A stretch of 41,154 nucleotides of DNA from Lachnospiraceae bacterium (GTDB lineage: Bacteria; Bacillota; Clostridia; Lachnospirales; Lachnospiraceae): NCBI GenBank assembly GCA_015057955.1, contig SVDE01000009.1, forward strand, positions 1-41,154. Direction: 5' to 3'. A program made the translations under genes and the position numbers. The notes beneath the pieces are model-generated. The model was not told where the DNA came from and did not search any database. It saw only the letters and a program-made list of their open reading frames with translations. Positions 15,997 to 25,077 of the stretch are shown here, piece by piece. The stretch's first letter is position 1; every line of letters starts with the position of its first letter.

Positions 15997-16664
15997 AAGG
16001 ATGCCGGCATCTACAGCTGCGAATATACAGGTATGGCGCATGTCATTGATGCAGAAGGCAATGATGTAACCGATCAGTTTGCTGTATCAGTGGCAGCAGG
16101 TTTCAGCCGGAGGATGGTGAGACCCAGTCGGAAGTTCAGCCTGAGCCGGAAGTGCCTCAGGAGATCACCACGGATGAGGATCCGAAACAGGGTCAGATAG
16201 TGATAGATGACAACACCGGAGAGGCTGAGATAGTCGATATAGAAGATGAAGAACTTCCGTTGGCTCCTGCACGTCCAGGATACTGGGCACTTGTAAACCT
16301 TCTGCTCGTACTTGCCACTGTATTTGCACTGTGCCTTATCATTGTGGAATATTTCCTTACGAGAAAGAAGAAAGAAACGGATGAAGAGCCGGAATCCGAA
16401 GCATATGACAGAGATGATCAGAAAGAGGATGAGTCTTCCGATAAGAGGATCAGCCTTAAGGTTGTACTGCTGGGATTGATCCCTGCGATCGGTTCAGTCA
16501 TCGCGTTCCTTCTTACAGAGGATATGACTAATTCCATGAGAATGGTCGACTGGTGGACAATACTTATGGTTGTGATCTTTGCTCTTGAAGTGCTTCTGCT
16601 TATTTTTGGAAGAAGACGAAAAGAGCAGGAAGAGTCTGTTGCAGAAGATGACAAAAACTCTTAA
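15997..16664 (+). pseudogene. C-terminal remnant of a large surface protein
   Basis: From 15997 the frame reads a fragment of an Ig-like/MBG-type surface repeat (DAGIYSCEYTG, then AEGNDVTDQFAVSV). After a frameshift near 16098-16104, a Pro/Glu-rich stalk (QPEDGETQSEVQPEPEVPQE) leads into a C-terminal anchor with three hydrophobic helices. The anchor frame is open from a GTG at 16152 to 16664 and would encode 170 residues: helices near 45-68, 99-119 and 131-152, divided by an acidic linker. Clostridial surface proteins often end with such an anchor. The large N-terminal repeat region appears to have been deleted, joining this piece to the sigma fragment. Whether the 16152 frame is translated is unclear. 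Confidence 0.65.
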
Positions 16665-16711
16665 AATACTATGAAAATTAATGTGCAATAAAGAAAAGGG
16701 GCGGATTCCTG

Positions 16712-19700
16712 ATGAAACAGAACAGGAAGAATAATACAGCGGTCATTGCGATAGTTGGCAGCCTGATCATTGCGGTCATACTTGTCGTCGGAACCATCTG
16801 GATGGGTGCTCGTGCCAGGCGCGATACAGAAGAGTCTGTCAGATCTGTAAGCTTGCTTTATCTGGATGAGCTGGCAGGACGCCGTGAGCAGGTAGTAGAG
16901 GGAAACCTTCAGGAGAAGATCCATACGATACAGGTAGCCATTGAGCTGATGGATGATGAGGACCTGAGCGACAAGACGCATCTGGAAGATTATCAGACGC
17001 GCATGAAGAAGCTCTACAATCTGGATAAGTTTGCATTCGTGGATACAGACGGACTGATCTATACCTCGACAGGCATTGAAGACAACATAGATGAATACAG
17101 CTTTGACTATCGCTCGATCTCTGAGCCTGAGATCTCCATTTTCGATTCTGACAGCATGGAAAAGCGTGTTGTCATTGCAGTTCCGATAAGTATTCCGTTT
17201 CAGGGGAAAACTCTGTCAGTATGCTTCATGTCCATTGACATGCAGGAGATGCTGGAGGGCATCTCCCTGACGACCAACACCGGAAACGCAACATTCTGCA
17301 ATATCTATACGGAAAGCGGTGCTGCTCTTACTGACTCGGTGCTTGGCGGTCTGGCAATGGAGGATAACCTTCTGGATGCGATGAAGATCGCAGTTTTTGA
17401 GGCGCCTTATTCTTACGATGCTTTTGTTCAGGAATTCCAGTCCGGAACACGCGGCGTTGTTTCTTTTACATTTAATGGCATTCGTGAGACACTGACATAT
17501 ATCCCTGTACGCGGAACTACCTGGCAGCTCACATATCTGATCCGCGAGAGTGTGATCGGTGAGCGTATAAGTTCAATTTCTGAAGGAACAGTAATAAGAA
17601 GCATTATTCAGTCTGCGTTGACCGTCATTGCCATGCTTCTTATGTTCGGCTTTATTTTGGGCCAGACCAAAAGGAACAACAAATTGCTGCTGGCTCAGGA
17701 GACTGCAGAAGCAGAAAACCGTGTAAAGCAGGAAGAATTGGAGCACCGTCTGGCTCTTCAGGAGCAGCTCTTGAATGAAGAGCGCCGGCGCAAGCAGCAG
17801 GATAAGATGATCACTGCTCTTGCTGCGGACTACTGGAGCGTTTATTATCTGGAGCTTGATAAAGATTCAGGTGTATGTTATCAGGCGCACAGTGATCTGG
17901 ATTCACCGGGCTTCAGTGTCGGTGAACATTTCCGATACCTCCAAGCTGTCACCGCTTACGCGAACCAATACATTACTGATGAATACCGGGAGGAGTTTTT
18001 ACATTTCATCCAGCCGTATTCCATCCGCGAGGGACTGCAGCACCAGCGTGTCATCTCTTACACTTATATGGTAAGGCGTCACGGAAAAGAGAGCTATGAG
18101 ACAGTACGCTTTGCCCGGGTTTACAACGAAAACGATACGGACAGAGAGCATATCGACAGCGTAGGAGCCTGCTTTGTAGATGTGGATGAAAACACCCGCA
18201 GCCAGATTGAGCAGCAGCATATGCTCAGCGACGCACTGACGGCGGCAGAGGAAGCCAACAAGGCTAAGACTGCTTTTCTGTCCAACATGAGCCATGAGAT
18301 CCGAACGCCGATGAACGCGATCATCGGTCTGGACAGCATTGCTCTTAACGATCCGGATACGCCGCCCCAAACGCGGGAATATCTGGAAAAGATCGGCAGC
18401 TCAGCGGAGCATCTTCTGGGGATCATCAATGATATTCTGGACATGAGCCGCATCGAGTCGGGACGTCTTACTTTGAGAAATGAGGAGTTTTCTTTCCCGA
18501 AGTTCCTTGAAGCGATCAATACAATGTTCAGCGGACAATGCCAGGACAAGGGGCTGGAATATCATTGCCATATAAATTCCGAGATAGATGACTACTATAT
18601 CGGCGACAACATGAAACTGAGGCAGGTCCTGATCAACATTCTCGGAAATGCGGTCAAATTTACACCGGAGGGAGGTAGGGTGTCTCTTGAGGTGGAGAGG
18701 ACTGCGCAATTTGACGGAAAATCTTCGCTTCGCTTTACGGTCTCGGATACAGGTATCGGGATGAGCAAAGATTATCTTCCGCGTATTTTTGATACTTTTT
18801 CCCAGGAAGACTCTTCAACAACGAACAAATATGGCAGCACAGGCCTTGGGCTTGCCATAACAAAGAGTATTGTTGAGATGATGAACGGTCATATCGAGGT
18901 GGAAAGCGAAAAAGGCGCAGGAACTACATTTACAGTCACTGTGACTCTTGCAGACTCGGGAAGGACGGGCATGCAGGGAGAAGAAGAAGTCCATCCCGGA
19001 GAAATGACCGTGCTGATCGTGGATGACGACCCTGTCGCGTGCAAACATGCTCAGCTTGTTCTGGAAAAGGCCGGCATCGCCTCAGAACTGGCAAGCTCCG
19101 GAGCGCAGGCCCTCGAAATGGTCAGGCTGCGTCATGCCAGGATGGAGCCTTACAATCTGATTCTTGTAGACTGGAAAATGCCTGAAATGGACGGAGTGGA
19201 GACCACACGTCAGATCCGTGCGGAAATAGGTCACGAATCCGCCATCATCATTCTTACGGCATATCGCTGGGAGGATGTTCTGGAAGAGGCCCTTCAGGCC
19301 GGGGTGGACAGCTTCCTGCCCAAGCCGCTTTTTGCGGCCGCTGTTTTGGAAGAGTTCAAATCCGCGCTGAAGAAAAAGGATATTCCGACTAAAAAGAAGC
19401 AGGCTAAGGCAGATCTGGCCGGAAGGCATATCCTTCTGGCAGAGGATGTAGACGTGAATGCAGAGATCATGCAGATGGTTCTCCAAATGAGGGATATGAA
19501 AGCAGAACGGGCAGAAAACGGAAAGAAAGCGCTGGAAATGTTTAGCAAACATCCGGAGGGCTATTACGATGCGATCCTGATGGACCTGCGCATGCCGGAG
19601 ATGGATGGTCTTGAGGCCACCCGCGCCATTCGTGCAACTGATCGTTCTGACGCAAAAACCATCCCGATCATTGCATTGACGGCAAACGCCTTTGATGAAG

Positions 19701-19801
19701 ACGTTCAGCGCAGCATGCAGGCGGGTCTAAACGCCCACCTGTCCAAACCGGTTCAGCCTGAACTGCTGTTTGGAACTCTGGAGAACCTGATCAGATCATA
19801 A
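16712..19801 (+). CDS. Hybrid sensor histidine kinase with extracellular sensor and two receivers
   Basis: A 1029-residue protein. TM1 at about 11-31 is followed by an extracellular dCache-like sensor at about 35-285 (FAFVDTDGLIYTSTG) and TM2 at about 296-317. Next come a coiled coil at 325-365 and a PAS-like region at 368-495. The H-box is SNMSHEIRTPMNAI with His528. The ATPase domain has its N-box at N646, DTGIGM and GSTGLGLAI. Two receiver domains follow, with phospho-acceptors Asp820 (LVDWKMPEMDG) and Asp958 (LMDLRMPEMDG). It would sense an external signal and run an internal phosphorelay. No HPt domain or partner response regulator is encoded nearby. The core closely resembles the kinase at 25078. 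Ribosome site AAAAGGGG. It ends 5 bases from the convergent antiporter gene. Confidence 0.93.
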   Translation: MKQNRKNNTAVIAIVGSLIIAVILVVGTIWMGARARRDTEESVRSVSLLYLDELAGRREQVVEGNLQEKIHTIQVAIELMDDEDLSDKTHLEDYQTRMKKLYNLDKFAFVDTDGLIYTSTGIEDNIDEYSFDYRSISEPEISIFDSDSMEKRVVIAVPISIPFQGKTLSVCFMSIDMQEMLEGISLTTNTGNATFCNIYTESGAALTDSVLGGLAMEDNLLDAMKIAVFEAPYSYDAFVQEFQSGTRGVVSFTFNGIRETLTYIPVRGTTWQLTYLIRESVIGERISSISEGTVIRSIIQSALTVIAMLLMFGFILGQTKRNNKLLLAQETAEAENRVKQEELEHRLALQEQLLNEERRRKQQDKMITALAADYWSVYYLELDKDSGVCYQAHSDLDSPGFSVGEHFRYLQAVTAYANQYITDEYREEFLHFIQPYSIREGLQHQRVISYTYMVRRHGKESYETVRFARVYNENDTDREHIDSVGACFVDVDENTRSQIEQQHMLSDALTAAEEANKAKTAFLSNMSHEIRTPMNAIIGLDSIALNDPDTPPQTREYLEKIGSSAEHLLGIINDILDMSRIESGRLTLRNEEFSFPKFLEAINTMFSGQCQDKGLEYHCHINSEIDDYYIGDNMKLRQVLINILGNAVKFTPEGGRVSLEVERTAQFDGKSSLRFTVSDTGIGMSKDYLPRIFDTFSQEDSSTTNKYGSTGLGLAITKSIVEMMNGHIEVESEKGAGTTFTVTVTLADSGRTGMQGEEEVHPGEMTVLIVDDDPVACKHAQLVLEKAGIASELASSGAQALEMVRLRHARMEPYNLILVDWKMPEMDGVETTRQIRAEIGHESAIIILTAYRWEDVLEEALQAGVDSFLPKPLFAAAVLEEFKSALKKKDIPTKKKQAKADLAGRHILLAEDVDVNAEIMQMVLQMRDMKAERAENGKKALEMFSKHPEGYYDAILMDLRMPEMDGLEATRAIRATDRSDAKTIPIIALTANAFDEDVQRSMQAGLNAHLSKPVQPELLFGTLENLIRS

Positions 19802-19806
19802 CTGGT

Positions 19807-21114
19807 TTACTGTACTGAACGTTTTTCCTGTATCTCTTTCAGCTTATCTTCACGCCGCTGCTTGAGAGCTTCTGTATCCTTCGGCTTGATATCACCGGAT
19901 TTAGTGAGCGCGATCTTGGTAAGAGTAGGACCAAGCAGCTCATAGACAAGAACGGCAAAGAGCGTCAGGTTGCGTATGAATGAACCAACCTCTCCCATTG
20001 TCTGTACCGCGGTAAGAGACATTCCGAGTGCGACACCGGCCTGGGGAAACAGGGTTATTCCCAGGTATTTTGTAACTTGAGGAGCGCAGTGAGTCAGCTT
20101 TGAACTGAGGGAAGCTCCTGTATATTTGCCCAGAGCGCGTACCACGATATAGACCAGACCGATCAGGACCACAAAAATATCTGAGAACACATCAATTCTT
20201 AGGGCGGCGCCGCTTAATACGAAGAACAGGCAGTAGAGCGGCGCGGTCCATTTCTCCGCACGTTCCATCATGTCTTCCGCAATCGGGCATGCGTTACAGA
20301 AAACTGTTCCAAGCATCATGCATACAAGCAGGGAGGAGAAGCCTATCCTAACGGCGCCAAGCTCGATCTTGATCATGGACAGGGCAACAGTGACCATAAC
20401 GCCGCTGACTATAAAAATGAGGCGGTTTTTGTTGGAATGAAACCATCTCTCAAGACCTGCGAGCACTAACCCCAGGATGCTTCCGAGTATCAGTGAACCG
20501 ATTATCTCTATAAGCGGATTAAGAACGATCCCGAAGATGTCTATGTCGCCGCCCATTAAAGCTCTGGCAACGCCTGAAGCAATGGCAAAGCAGATCAGCG
20601 CGATCGCATCATCAAGGGCAACTACCGGAAGAAGTATCTCTGTAACGGCACCTTTAGCCTTAAACTGGCGGACTACCAGAAGCGTGGCTGCGGGCGCGGT
20701 AGCTGAGGCAATCGCACCAAGGATGATCGCAGCAGGAAGAGTGATCTTGTCAGGTATGATAAAGTGAACGATTATCAGGATACCGGTGACAAAAAGAACT
20801 GCGACGAGTGCCTCTGCAAGGCCGATGATCACCGCTTTGCGGCCGATCTTTTTCAGCTTTGGCAGCATGAATTCAGTACCGATCGCAAAAGCAATGAAGC
20901 CCAGAGCCAGATTGGAAAACAGGGCAAGGCTGTCTACTTCTTCATAACTGGTAAAGCCAAGGCCCGGAATCCCGAGCCTTCCGAGGAAGAAGGGCCCTAT
21001 GAGTATGCCTGCAACAAGATAAGCTGTAACGTCAGGCATGTTGAAAGATTTAGTCACGCGTGTTGCAAGTACGCCGATCACCATTGCAACCGCTATGGAA
21101 ATAAACATTGTCAT
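19807..21114 (-). CDS. Cation/proton antiporter (CPA2, Kef type)
   Basis: A 435-residue integral membrane protein with about 11-12 helices and the CPA2 hallmarks. These are an N-terminal half with VTAYLVAGILIGP, the discontinuous-helix motif ASATAPAATLLVVRQF, and the ion-binding pair VALDDAIALICF. It would exchange Na+ or K+ for protons for pH or ion balance. There is no C-terminal TrkA-N regulatory domain; the tail from about 410 is a short charged helix. Ribosome site GAGGTGAT seven bases before the start. It is divergent from the PfkB kinase at 21252, and the two appear to share a palindromic -35 box. Confidence 0.92.
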   Translation of the reverse strand: MTMFISIAVAMVIGVLATRVTKSFNMPDVTAYLVAGILIGPFFLGRLGIPGLGFTSYEEVDSLALFSNLALGFIAFAIGTEFMLPKLKKIGRKAVIIGLAEALVAVLFVTGILIIVHFIIPDKITLPAAIILGAIASATAPAATLLVVRQFKAKGAVTEILLPVVALDDAIALICFAIASGVARALMGGDIDIFGIVLNPLIEIIGSLILGSILGLVLAGLERWFHSNKNRLIFIVSGVMVTVALSMIKIELGAVRIGFSSLLVCMMLGTVFCNACPIAEDMMERAEKWTAPLYCLFFVLSGAALRIDVFSDIFVVLIGLVYIVVRALGKYTGASLSSKLTHCAPQVTKYLGITLFPQAGVALGMSLTAVQTMGEVGSFIRNLTLFAVLVYELLGPTLTKIALTKSGDIKPKDTEALKQRREDKLKEIQEKRSVQ

Positions 21115-21166
21115 AGATTTATCACCTCAAAAAAATGGCTGCGGCTTTTCAGGTCGCAACCAGGGT

Positions 21167-21195
21167 ATTTTACTGCTGCTTTTCTTTCATTGCAA
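21167..21195 (-). promoter_or_regulatory. Promoter for the antiporter gene
   Basis: On the minus strand: TTGCAA (21195-21190), 17 bases, TAAAAT (21172-21167). Transcription would begin about 45 bases before the antiporter start codon. Confidence 0.5.
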
Positions 21196-21219
21196 GTAAA
21201 AAAATAGATGGAGTATAAT
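21190..21219 (+). promoter_or_regulatory. Promoter for the PfkB kinase-MATE unit
   Basis: TTGCAA (21190-21195), 18 bases, then consensus TATAAT (21214-21219). The start codon follows at 21252, with GAGG at 21241-21244 as ribosome site. Because TTGCAA is its own reverse complement, the same six bases also serve the opposite promoter. Confidence 0.6.
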
Positions 21220-21251
21220 ATCTGAAACGCTGATTTAAATGAGGTCGAGAC

Positions 21252-22196
21252 ATGTGTAACGATTGCATATGCATAGGAACTGCGCTGGTAGATTCCATAA
21301 TAAAAGGGTTTGATCCGGATCCGGTATCAGCATCAGGCTTTCGCGCTGATTCAGGTTCATTGAACCCGGGCGGTGAAGCGGTAAACGGATCGATAGCTGC
21401 CGCAAAGCTTGGCATGAAAACATCGATCCTCTGCCATCTTGGAAATGATGGCGCAGGTGAGCTTGTCAGGCTGACTCTTGAGGAAAACGGAGTGGATACG
21501 CAGCTGATAGTGCGCTCAGATGAACATGCCACTCCTGTGACCACGATGTTCGTAAATGAGGATGGCACACGAAAGTCGATCACCAACAGTGCCCACCGCT
21601 ATAATTTTCATCCTGAAAGATATGTTTCCTGTCTGGCTGATACAAGGGCAGTCATCTTAGGTTCGCTTTTCCGGGCTCCGTTTGATGACCCTGAGATAAT
21701 CCATTCTGTTCTGAGCGCTGCAAAAGAGCATGGAACTCTGACTGTGGCTGATACCAAACTTCCGAATTTTATTTTTCTTAAACTTGCAGACATCGCACCG
21801 TCGCTTCCGCTGATCGATTACATTACGCCTAATGAAGACGAGGCAAAGTATTATACAGGAAAGGAAGAACCGGAAGAAATGGCGGATGTCTTTCTGGATG
21901 CCGGCGTGAAGAATGTGATCATAAAGCTTGGAGGGCGGGGCTGCTTCTTTAAAAATGCTAATGGATCGATCGCCTTACCGGCTTATGAGATAAATGCAGT
22001 TGATGCGACCGGAGCAGGTGACAACTTCATTGCAGGTTTTGTCTGCGAGCTGCTGCGCGGGGCAGATGTATCCGGCGCCCTAATGTTTGCAAACGCATGC
22101 GGTGCTATTTGCACAGGGGCAGTCGGAGCCGGGACCGCACTTAAGAACAGGGAACAGGTGATGTCATTTATAAATGACCGAAGGTATGACAATTGA
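21252..22196 (+). CDS. PfkB/ribokinase-family carbohydrate or nucleoside kinase
   Basis: A 314-residue kinase. It shows the N-terminal substrate motif NPGGEAVNGSIAAAKLG, the TPNEDEA segment (N194, E195) and the C-terminal anion-hole/catalytic motif DATGAGDNF with Asp257 as the base. It phosphorylates a sugar, sugar acid or nucleoside with ATP. The family is too broad to name the substrate; ribokinase-, fructokinase- and adenosine-type enzymes share these motifs. The N-terminus CNDCICIGTALVDSII is Cys-rich but otherwise normal. It overlaps the MATE gene that follows, so the two are translated together. Confidence 0.9.
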   Translation: MCNDCICIGTALVDSIIKGFDPDPVSASGFRADSGSLNPGGEAVNGSIAAAKLGMKTSILCHLGNDGAGELVRLTLEENGVDTQLIVRSDEHATPVTTMFVNEDGTRKSITNSAHRYNFHPERYVSCLADTRAVILGSLFRAPFDDPEIIHSVLSAAKEHGTLTVADTKLPNFIFLKLADIAPSLPLIDYITPNEDEAKYYTGKEEPEEMADVFLDAGVKNVIIKLGGRGCFFKNANGSIALPAYEINAVDATGAGDNFIAGFVCELLRGADVSGALMFANACGAICTGAVGAGTALKNREQVMSFINDRRYDN

Positions 22197-23560
22197 AGCA
22201 GATTGACTTTAGACACGGAAAGATCGGATACAATATCCTTATGACTGCGCTTCCTCTTTTGGTAGCGCAGGTCATTACTTTGCTATACAGCATAGTTGAT
22301 CGTATCTATATCGGCAGGATGGGCGATTACGGAACGATAGCTTTAGGCGGCATAGGAATCTGCTTCCCGGTCATTACTATCATCACAGGGATCACAAACA
22401 TGTTCGGAATGGGCGGTTCGCCGCTCTTTTCCATGGAGCTGGGAAAAGGCAGGCCGCAGAATGCGGAAAAGATAATGAACATAGCCGCATTCATGCTGTT
22501 CTGGTCAGCTATCATAATTACCATAGCTGCAGAGGCGACAGCGCAGCCGTTGCTAAGGCTCCTCGGCGCATCGGATAACAATATAATATTTGCACTTCCA
22601 TACCTCAGGATATATCTGATCGGCACCATATTCAGCATGGCAGCTACCGGCCTGAATCCTTATGTAAATGCGCAGGGATTCCCGGGCATAGGCATGTTCA
22701 CAGTTGTTATCGGAGCTGTCCTGAACATAGCTCTTGATCCGGTATTCATATTTGTATTCGGCATGGGAGTAAGTGGAGCGGCACTGGCAACAGTCATCTC
22801 GCAGGCAGCATCGGCTGTATTTGTGGTAGTTTTCCTGATCGGAAAAAAGAGCGACCAGCGGCTGAAGCTGATCAGTTTCAGGGAATTTATAGAAAACAGA
22901 AAGATCGCCGGCAATATCTGCAGTCTGGGATTGGCGGTCTTTATCATGCAGAGTACCAATTCACTGGTAAATATTGTCAATAATAAACTTCTTGCGTTAT
23001 TCGGTGGAGATATTTACATTTCGATCCTCACGATCGTTGCCAGTGTAAGGCAGATCATGGAAGTGCCCATACATTCGATCGGGGAAGGAACTTCTCCGAC
23101 CATAAGCTTTAACTATGGAGCACTGCGTCCCGATCACATGAGCAAGGCGATGCGCATCATGATCATATCAATGATCATTTATACAGCAGTCAGCTGGGCA
23201 GCAGTATTTATCTGGCCGAGCTTTTTCATATCCATATTCACTTCGGATCAGGCATTTATTGAAAAGGCTGTTCCGGCACTGCATATATACTTTTTCGCTT
23301 TTATATTTCAGGCACTTCAGACCTGTGGGCAGACGGTATTCAAGGCGCTGAATAAGAAAAAGCATGCCATTTTCTTTTCAATATTCAGGAAAGTGGTGAT
23401 CGTTGTGCCGACCGCTCTTCTGCTTACACTGGTCTTTAACATGGGTGTGAACGGCGTTTTCATCGCAGAGCCGGTCTCAAATGTGATCGGCGGAACGGCC
23501 TGTTTCGTAACAATGCTTCTTACAGTGATCCCTGAGATCAGGCGGATGAGGGATAATTGA
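22193..23560 (+). CDS. MATE-family multidrug/metabolite exporter, first copy
   Basis: A 455-residue membrane protein with about 12 helices and the MATE organisation of two six-helix halves. The N-terminal ALPLLVAQVITLLYSIVDRIYIG contains the conserved LY-x-x-VDxx-x-I-G pattern. Members export cations, drugs or metabolites using a Na+ or H+ gradient. The start is TTG at 22193, overlapping the kinase stop codon (TTGA), with GAAGG upstream. This start is needed to include the conserved first helix, since the next ATG at 22241 would cut it. It differs clearly from the second MATE gene at 23669. Confidence 0.9.
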   Translation: MKQIDFRHGKIGYNILMTALPLLVAQVITLLYSIVDRIYIGRMGDYGTIALGGIGICFPVITIITGITNMFGMGGSPLFSMELGKGRPQNAEKIMNIAAFMLFWSAIIITIAAEATAQPLLRLLGASDNNIIFALPYLRIYLIGTIFSMAATGLNPYVNAQGFPGIGMFTVVIGAVLNIALDPVFIFVFGMGVSGAALATVISQAASAVFVVVFLIGKKSDQRLKLISFREFIENRKIAGNICSLGLAVFIMQSTNSLVNIVNNKLLALFGGDIYISILTIVASVRQIMEVPIHSIGEGTSPTISFNYGALRPDHMSKAMRIMIISMIIYTAVSWAAVFIWPSFFISIFTSDQAFIEKAVPALHIYFFAFIFQALQTCGQTVFKALNKKKHAIFFSIFRKVVIVVPTALLLTLVFNMGVNGVFIAEPVSNVIGGTACFVTMLLTVIPEIRRMRDN

Positions 23561-23598
23561 TGACAAAAGCCCCATACGCTGTCATACCTTAAATAACA

Positions 23599-23630
23599 TT
23601 GTGGAATCTTTTCATTATGACGGATATAAT
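23599..23630 (+). promoter_or_regulatory. Weak promoter candidate for the second MATE gene
   Basis: A consensus TATAAT at 23625-23630 lies 38 bases before the start codon. The best -35 match (TTGTGG, 23599-23604) is 20 bases away, which is too far, so only the -10 is convincing. Confidence 0.3.
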
Positions 23631-23668
23631 GGAAGCATTAAGAGAGAATTGAAAAAGAGGTTTGATAA

Positions 23669-25063
23669 ATGGCTGCGATTGGAACTAAAAAAGTCGGAAA
23701 GGATCTGACGGAAGGTCCGATATTAAGAAAACTGGTTCCGTTTGTTCTTCCGATAGTTCTTGCAAATCTGGTACAGCAATTATACGGCATAGTCGACCTG
23801 ATAGTGATCGGCAAGTTCATGGGACCGACAGGTACGGTTGGTGTGTCGGTCGGAGGAGAGATAAATGACATTATCCTGCCTCTTGCAGGTGCATTTGCTT
23901 CTGCCGGACAGATACTGATCGCGCAGCTTGTCGGTGCAAAAGCCGAGAAGAAAAAAGAAAAAGCCATCGGAACGCTGCTGTCACTCATGCTGTTTGCGGG
24001 TCTGTTCATAATGGTTGTAGTGCTGGCGCTCCATTCAGTTTTCTTACGGATGCTAAGCTGTCCTGCAGAGGCATATGGGCAGGCAGTGAACTATATGATC
24101 ATCACTGCATTCGGCATTCCTTTTGTAATGATGTATAACGCCGTCTGCGGAGTCCTGCGCGGAATGGGCGAGTCTAACAGGCCATTCATTTTTATCTGTA
24201 TTGCTGCTGCTGCAAATATCGTCATGGATATCATCCTGGTCGTTCCGTTCCACATGGAAGCGGCCGGAACAGCCATAGCAACACTTATCTCCCAGATGGC
24301 ATCATTTGCGGCTGCATTTATATTCATGTATCAGCGGAGAGAACATTTTGGATTCAAGCTGTCGCTGTCATATCTTAAGATAGACGGTGAATCTCTTAAG
24401 ATCATTCTGAAACTCGGCATACCTCAGGCAGTCCGTTCCATGTTTGTACGGTTTTCAATGTTCTACGTAAATTCGAGCATCAACTCTTACGGACTGGTCG
24501 TTTCCGCAACAAACAGCGTGGGCAACAAGCTGATGAGCTTCCTGGAGCTTTACAGTTCAAGCTTCATGTCTGCATGCTCGGCAATGGTCGGACAGAATCT
24601 TGGTGCAAAAAAACATGACCGTGCGCTAAAAATGGTATGGTATTCTCTGGGTATTACAATTGGGATCGCAGCTGTGGCAGCCGCATTGCTGTTCTTCTTC
24701 CCGAGTCAGATGTACGGCATATTCACAAATGATCCCGCAGTCATAGAACTGGGACATGTATATATCCAGATGCTGATGGTCCATCTGTTCTTTTCAGCAT
24801 TCATTGCACCGCTCCAGGGCATGGTCCTGGGAAGCGGCAATTCAATTTTGAATTTTATAATCGGCATTATTGACGGCGTCATATGTAAGGTCGGATTCGG
24901 AGTCATCCTGGCATATGTTTTCAACATGGGCTATCTTGGCTTCTGGTGGGGCACTGCATTTTCAAGGGCAATACCGGGTCTGATCTGTCTCATATATGTG
25001 CTGAGCGGAAAATGGAAAAACCGCAGTCTGTTTAAAGAGCCGCCAAAGAAGGAAGAAACGTAA
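23669..25063 (+). CDS. MATE-family exporter, second copy
   Basis: A 464-residue, roughly 12-helix MATE transporter. The N-terminal segment LTEGPILRKLVPFVLPIVLANLVQQLYGIVD is strongly typical of clostridial members, as is CGVLRGMGESNRPF after helix 4. It exports an unknown drug or metabolite. Ribosome site AAGAGG. The hybrid kinase gene starts 14 bases downstream with its own AGGAGG, so the exporter and the sensor are probably on one transcript. Confidence 0.92.
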   Translation: MAAIGTKKVGKDLTEGPILRKLVPFVLPIVLANLVQQLYGIVDLIVIGKFMGPTGTVGVSVGGEINDIILPLAGAFASAGQILIAQLVGAKAEKKKEKAIGTLLSLMLFAGLFIMVVVLALHSVFLRMLSCPAEAYGQAVNYMIITAFGIPFVMMYNAVCGVLRGMGESNRPFIFICIAAAANIVMDIILVVPFHMEAAGTAIATLISQMASFAAAFIFMYQRREHFGFKLSLSYLKIDGESLKIILKLGIPQAVRSMFVRFSMFYVNSSINSYGLVVSATNSVGNKLMSFLELYSSSFMSACSAMVGQNLGAKKHDRALKMVWYSLGITIGIAAVAAALLFFFPSQMYGIFTNDPAVIELGHVYIQMLMVHLFFSAFIAPLQGMVLGSGNSILNFIIGIIDGVICKVGFGVILAYVFNMGYLGFWWGTAFSRAIPGLICLIYVLSGKWKNRSLFKEPPKKEET

Positions 25064-25077
25064 CAGGAGGTTGATAT

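Noticed and set aside
23560-23585. Inverted repeat ATGACA / TGTCAT after the first MATE gene, considered as a terminator
   Set aside because: The stem has only six pairs with a 14-base loop and no T run; evidence is too weak.
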